Shown in pieces: positions 59,318 through 64,000 of a stretch of DNA of 64,000 nucleotides. Position 1 is the first letter of the stretch; the number at the start of each line of letters is the position of its first letter. The notes below the pieces were generated by a model, which had not been told where the DNA came from, made no database searches, and worked only from the letters and a program-made list of their open reading frames with translations. Source of the DNA: Agroathelia rolfsii (lineage: Eukaryota > Basidiomycota > Agaricomycetes > Amylocorticiales > Amylocorticiaceae); contig JABRWF010000003.1 of the NCBI GenBank assembly GCA_018343915.1, positions 310,001 to 374,000 on the forward strand, given 5' to 3'. The position numbers and the translations under genes are program-made.

Positions 59318-60764
59318 GGTAGTTTGGGTAGGCAAGTGTGCTACGGACGGGGTAGTAGTAGGCAGTGAAACTGAGAGGGAATTGGGAGGAAGGCGATTAG
59401 CTGCTAGAGCCCTTAAATGGTCTCATCTCGGAGGGACGGGTAAGCTATGCGCTGAGTCACTGAGAATCACACAGATAACAACAGTCCAGTGGCGAGGACT
59501 AGTGGCACCAGTCTCCCTATACATGTTAGCAGGGACCGAGTGGCTACGTGTAATAGCCGGGTCCGAGCGGGTGGGTTGACTCAGATAGTCAATAGATAGG
59601 AACTGACTCAACATGATCCCAGATGCCTATTCAAACATCCTGTCACGTCGTCGGATGTGTCAGTGGGAACAAAACCGGGTTGATATAAGAGCCCAGGGGC
59701 ACAGGAGGTGATTGATGAGAACATAGCGGCGGGAAAAAGACCATAAGTAGCGCCTTCAGCGCTCCAGCAGTTGCTATCTCCCAGTATAGCCCACAGCAGG
59801 CATGTGGCATGAGCTTAGCAGGAGCAGTGGCGACGCTGTATGCGTGGGTGTATGGATGCGGATGCATCGAAGAGCTGTGCGTCCGGTAACACCAAACAGC
59901 GGGTTTGGGTGACAACACAGGATTGGTCATGATGGACTGGTCTTCGTACAAAGCTTCAACTGGCTGATTTCAGCACATAATGGACATACTATATAACACC
60001 CTGAGGCTGATTCAGGCTGATTCACTGCTAGAATCAGGTTTAGCGAAGGTCATTCGATGGCTTATGCGATGTTGTAGCTGCTGGCTTGTTGCTCGTTACT
60101 ACAAGTCTAGCTGCATTCTACCGGTAATGGTGGTCGTATATACCGCCGACGAAATGGAAAAGTGTTTCAAGCTAGATGCAAGCTTATCTCATAGGTTGCC
60201 TTCTCTATAATATGTATAGTTGTCTGAGGCTCATTTGAAAGCGTCTGAGGATAGATTCATGGCGAGAAATAACCCTTTCGGCACCTGAACCTGCAGGTAT
60301 GCTCCTGGCAATATGCGCCGCCTTCAAAATCACGTGTGCTATGCTATTACGTAATACCCCAACGTCTCCCATGCCTCCGAATAGCTCTCCGAATTGGATG
60401 ATAAGTTCTTCAGGTCAAATAATAAATGATAGGGGATTTGCGAGGCATAGGTGCAACAGTTGCTTTGGAATCAAACCATTGAGAAATGCAAAAGAAAAGC
60501 AAGGGTATATATTGTGTCTGACTTATTTAAGTTTGTCATATCTACGACCACAACTTTTTTTGCATTCGCAAAAGATCAGATTCGAACGACACTAGACAGG
60601 TGATTATAATTATAATAAAGACATATGAAATGGCGACAACTGTTCATCTCGCCTCATATTCTTGGCATGGGTAGAGAATAGTCGAAAGGCAAAGTAACTG
60701 AAAGCACCAAAGAAGGCAGGAAGAGCAATAATGGGTGGGATGCGATTATTTTAGTTCATCAGCA
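59318..60764. other. Intergenic region, about 1.4 kb; no gene seen
   Basis: This lies between the start of the acidic-tail gene and the NFS1 stop. Short ORFs (for example 59643-59951 minus, 60299-60595 plus) have no recognisable domain. No repeat or RNA gene was seen. Confidence 0.45.
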
Positions 60765-62721
60765 TTAGTGTTGTGACTGAGTCCAGTCGATGGTGTTGAT
60801 ATCGATACCCTCTTGTACCATTTCCCATAGTGGGCTGCAGGTGAAGAAAGGAATGTATCAGATAATGCGCCCTGAAACTTGTGAGGAATAGGAGAAACAA
60901 ATATACCTCATATCACGCAAGCGGTTGACGGTATTGACGATGTGTTGAACGACAAAATCGATCTCCGCCTCTGTTGTGAACCGGCCGATACCGAAACGCA
61001 GAGAAGAGTGGGCCATGTCCTCGGCGGCGCCGAGGGCACGAAGAACATAAGATGGCTCCAAGGAAGCGGACGTGCAAGCGCTGCCAGAGGATAGTGCGAT
61101 GTCCTATTCACCCAAGGAAACCGTAAGCGAATAAGCCGAAGGGCAAAATTCCGGTGCAACGAACCTTCAAAGCCATGAGCAGCGACTCGCCCTCAACGTA
61201 TGCGAAGCTAAGATTAACACAGCCTGGATATCCGTTAGGGTCACCGTTGCGGTGGACATGCTCGACCTGCGAGTTGATGCTGTTAATCAAGCGATTGGAA
61301 AGCTCCTTGATTCTGGCGTGATCTCTCTGTAGACATATTATCATTAGCAACAAGAAAAATAAATACGAGAAGCATCCACATACCGCCATCTCCAGCTTGG
61401 CAATTCTTGCTGCTTCACCCATACCAACTACTAACGGCGGCGAGAGCGTTCCACTACGCAAGCCACGCTCCTGTCCACCACCATTGATAATTGGCTCAAG
61501 TCTCACACGGGGCCGTCTGCGAACATAAGCGGCACCGATGCCCTTTGGCCCATAGATTTTATGCCCACTAATACTCATCACGTCAATGTTCATCGCATTC
61601 ACGTCGATCGGTATCTTGCCCACGGCTTGGGCCGCGTCCGTATGGAAGTATACGCCACGGTGCTTGCGCAGCAGCGCACCGATCTCCGCGATCGGCTGAA
61701 TCACACCCGTCTCGTTGTTCACCGTCATGATTGAAACCAAGGACGTGTCTGGTCGGATGGCGGCCTCAAGCACCTTGAGGTCTACGATGCCATTGGATTG
61801 CACGGGCAGGTAGGTCACTTCGAAGCCCTCCTCGCTCAGTTTGCGGCATGAGTCCAGCACACATTTGTGCTCCTAATGGAAAAATAATTGTCAGCACAGT
61901 GTGAGCTAAAAATAGACTATGCGTTGGGTACGGAGGCCCAGCCGACAAGTAGAGCCCTTGAAGCAAGAAAAACTAACCGTCTGAGTGGTAATAATGTGAT
62001 TTTTCTTATCTTTGTGGAAGCGAGCAATACCCTTGATAGCCATGTTGTTTGACTCCGTCGCGCCAGAGGTGAACACAATGTCCTTCGAGTCTGCGCCAAT
62101 GAGGTCTGCAATGTGCTGGTGAAAAACAACATGTCGTCAGTACCCCAGCCTACCATATCTAACCACATTAAAAGTCGCCAAATTCCCACCTTACGCGCAT
62201 CTTCAACAGACTGCTCCGCCTCCCACCCATACGCGTGCGTCCTGCTGTGTGGGTTTCCATACTGATCCGTCAAATAGGGGAGCATGGCATCCAGAACCCG
62301 TGGATCGACGGGGGTGGTTGCCTATAAGAAGAAGATAGCACGATTTCAGCAGCCTGGTCACGTTTAGATAAACATGACGACGTCTTACCTGCATGTCGAG
62401 GTAGATAGGTCGTGCCTTGCTCGTCACATCGTTCTCTCGTGTTGCGGCATTAAGCTTGAAGCCAAACATGCCTATGCAGACCAGGTAAGTCACTCAAAAT
62501 ACCCTTACATATGCCCTGCTGGAGGGTCAAAAATAAGCACCTTGTTGCGGCGAAAACACCTCGCCGTCATTATACGACGTGGGTACGTCGACGAGACTGG
62601 CATGCCCTGGCACCGAGGGCTTAACAAAGGAGCGCGAGGAGGCAACAGCAGCGCCGGTTGTCGCCTTGGACCGCACGACGACGGCCGCCCGTGAGGCTCT
62701 TGAGAATTGGCGGGACAACAT
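60765..62721 (-). CDS. NFS1: Mitochondrial cysteine desulfurase NFS1
   Basis: NFS1 is a PLP enzyme that takes sulfur from cysteine for iron-sulfur cluster assembly on ISCU and for tRNA thiolation. The N-terminus ([20 protein letters not shown]) is a classic basic presequence. Conserved blocks are [84 protein letters not shown], the PLP-Lys loop [25 protein letters not shown] and the catalytic loop [20 protein letters not shown] with the persulfide Cys. The C-terminus reads [18 protein letters not shown]. Several short introns are present. The stop is at 60765-60767. Confidence 0.96.
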
Positions 62722-63274
62722 AAAGGTGATGATGGATGGCGGTGGAGATGCAAGGGAAGGGGAGCGAAGGCGGAGTGAATGAATAATGACAAGGGCGGAT
62801 TATCTGATAACTCTGCTGACGTATTGTCTGCCTCTTGGGATAAATCACAATTTAAGGACTTCCGATCGGACGAATCGGTCTGCTTGCCACTGTGCCTCTC
62901 TGTTCTCTCTGGCACTTACGCATCCCATACGGCAGCGCAGCATCGTTATATTTACCAATCAGAACAAACATCGTCAGACCTTCGCATGGTTTATCACCCG
63001 TCCACCAGCCAAGCGACCCTGTCCAATCACAGGCAGGTCTCGTCGCCGGCCCGAAGCTACATATCACGTGTATGCTTAGAGATATCATCATGTGACACGA
63101 TGTGATGCCGGACCTCTCAAAGCCGATCATTCCCGAAGGCAGCACTGAATACGCATACGAGGTGTACTACCTATGGCAAACAATATACAACGATCAAGCT
63201 AGTACAAGTATATAATGCATAAAACAATAGACAAGCAAAAAAAAATATGAAAATCCAAAAGAGAAAATAAATGA
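62722..63274. other. Intergenic region between NFS1 start and DUF6699-like stop
   Basis: Overlapping short ORFs on both strands occur here, but none has a domain or coding bias. The part next to 62721 should contain the NFS1 promoter. Confidence 0.4.
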
Positions 63275-64000
63275 TTAGCACTCATCATGGGGCGGCGCAA
63301 CACTTGTCGACCGCCGACTTGACATAGATGGCCTTCTGCTCCTCGCCCTGGGCGAGCGCCCGGCAGACGACGCCATAGGCGACGGTGGCGCTGTCGTACC
63401 CGCCAGCGCATCAGCCGGGTCCAACAAATCTGCAAACGGCGCCTCATGGCACAACATAAATACACACGACATGTACGCTCCAATCGATTCGTAGGTCGCC
63501 ATCGGGTCCTCCACAATCCCACCAAACATCGACTTCTCTACCAGCCAATCACAGATAGTCACTCCTTCCGGTAGATGCGCTCCAGGGCTGTCCGGGCCGA
63601 CCTTGCGATTGAGCCTGTACTGCGCAAAGAGTTTCTGCTGACGCTCTTGCGGCAAATGCTTCACGCGATCCTTGGTCGTGAAGAGATGCATAAAGCGCGC
63701 AATAGCGTCCATAACATCGCCACATGTGACACCAATGTGCGCCTGCGATGCGTCCACGGAGCACGTCTCGAGCATACCCCGCATCACAAGCCGCAACGAC
63801 GACACGCGGGGGAACGTCGCTGGTTCGTCTCGCCCTTTGTGCCACGCCCGATGTCGCTTCTCGCCCACGGAACGGCGGCACGTGCCCAATGGGAAACGCA
63901 TGTCCCAGATGAGATAAGGGTTGCTCGTCGCTGGGTCGCCATCGCTCGGCGGCTCAATGAGCGGGTTGATCTTTAGTTTGACACCTAGTCGGCTGACAAG
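63275..64000 (-). CDS. DUF6699-like protein, 3' part (5' end off right edge)
   Basis: The open frame runs from the right edge (LVSRLGVKLKINPLIEPP) to the stop at 63275-63277. The motif INPLI...NPYLIWDMRFPLG resembles the start of the agaricomycete DUF6699 domain, which typically has 'NPLL...WDvr.P'. A Thr/Arg-rich middle (FPRVSSLRLVMRGMLETC) and helices with GVTCGDVMDAIARFMHLF follow. The tail is Ser/Arg/Pro-rich (RSPRARSRRPSMSSRRS). The function of this family is unknown. The N-terminus and start codon are outside the window. Family assignment is from memory of the motif. Confidence 0.7.
   Translation of the reverse strand, partial: LVSRLGVKLKINPLIEPPSDGDPATSNPYLIWDMRFPLGTCRRSVGEKRHRAWHKGRDEPATFPRVSSLRLVMRGMLETCSVDASQAHIGVTCGDVMDAIARFMHLFTTKDRVKHLPQERQQKLFAQYRLNRKVGPDSPGAHLPEGVTICDWLVEKSMFGGIVEDPMATYESIGAYMSCVFMLCHEAPFADLLDPADALAGTTAPPSPMASSAGRSPRARSRRPSMSSRRSTSVAPPHDEC

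Noticed and set aside
1..64000. tRNA, rRNA and CRISPR features
   Set aside because: I looked for B-box-like GGTTCGAATCC patterns, rRNA blocks and regularly spaced repeats and found none that hold up; a dedicated tRNA scan was not possible.

Overview
This window looks like a chromosomal segment of a filamentous basidiomycete, most likely an agaricomycete. The genes are interrupted by many short introns of about 50-65 nt. Several families are typical of the group: a DOPA 4,5-dioxygenase of the Amanita type, a DUF6699-like protein, an extracellular GH18 chitinase with a CBM5/12 tail, and tandem P450s. Housekeeping genes are densely packed, often as divergent or convergent pairs. I saw no bacterial-style operon, rRNA, tRNA or CRISPR.

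Left part (1-14444): the 5' end of a membrane protein resembling the EI24/RRT8 group (runs off the left edge, minus), a secreted chitinase (plus), glutamate 5-kinase PRO1 (minus), a DOPA 4,5-dioxygenase-like gene with a possible frame problem (minus), mitochondrial ribosomal protein mS33 (minus), an unrecognised 239-residue protein (plus), mitochondrial tryptophanyl-tRNA synthetase (minus) and the NatC subunit NAA35/MAK10 (plus).

Middle part (14751-31003): this is the most dynamic region. Four tandem same-strand cytochrome P450 copies sit here. The leftmost is a wreck that carries a 245-bp foldback element; the other three appear intact. The rightmost P450 is divergent from an intact endonuclease III homologue (NTH1). 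Decayed copies of the NTH1 5' end lie upstream of the two middle P450s. The duplicated unit was therefore 'P450 + shared promoter + start of NTH1'. A solo LTR and another 443-bp insertion landed in individual copies after duplication. Two P450 copies show patchy near-identity that suggests gene conversion.

Right part (31075-64000): mostly conserved eukaryotic genes. These are HMP-P kinase/TenA fusion (THI20 type), an RNA polymerase I RPA34-like subunit, SAGA adaptor ADA3/NGG1, an SLC41/MgtE magnesium transporter, an extended SDR reductase, autophagic lipase ATG15, mitochondrial RNA helicase SUV3, a TPR-J-domain co-chaperone (DNAJC7 type) and a three-finger C2H2 protein. They are followed by a large gene-poor stretch (49972-54741), a 594-residue disordered protein, an acidic-tailed unknown protein, cysteine desulfurase NFS1, and a DUF6699-like gene that runs off the right edge.

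Functionally, several products act in mitochondria (mS33, MSW1, SUV3, NFS1), but they are scattered among other genes, so I infer no pathway clustering. The P450 array is the only lineage-specific cluster. It contains no backbone synthase, so it should not be read as a complete secondary-metabolite cluster. Exon boundaries were derived by eye from reading frames, GT/GC-AG sites and family conservation; terminal coordinates are firmer than internal ones.
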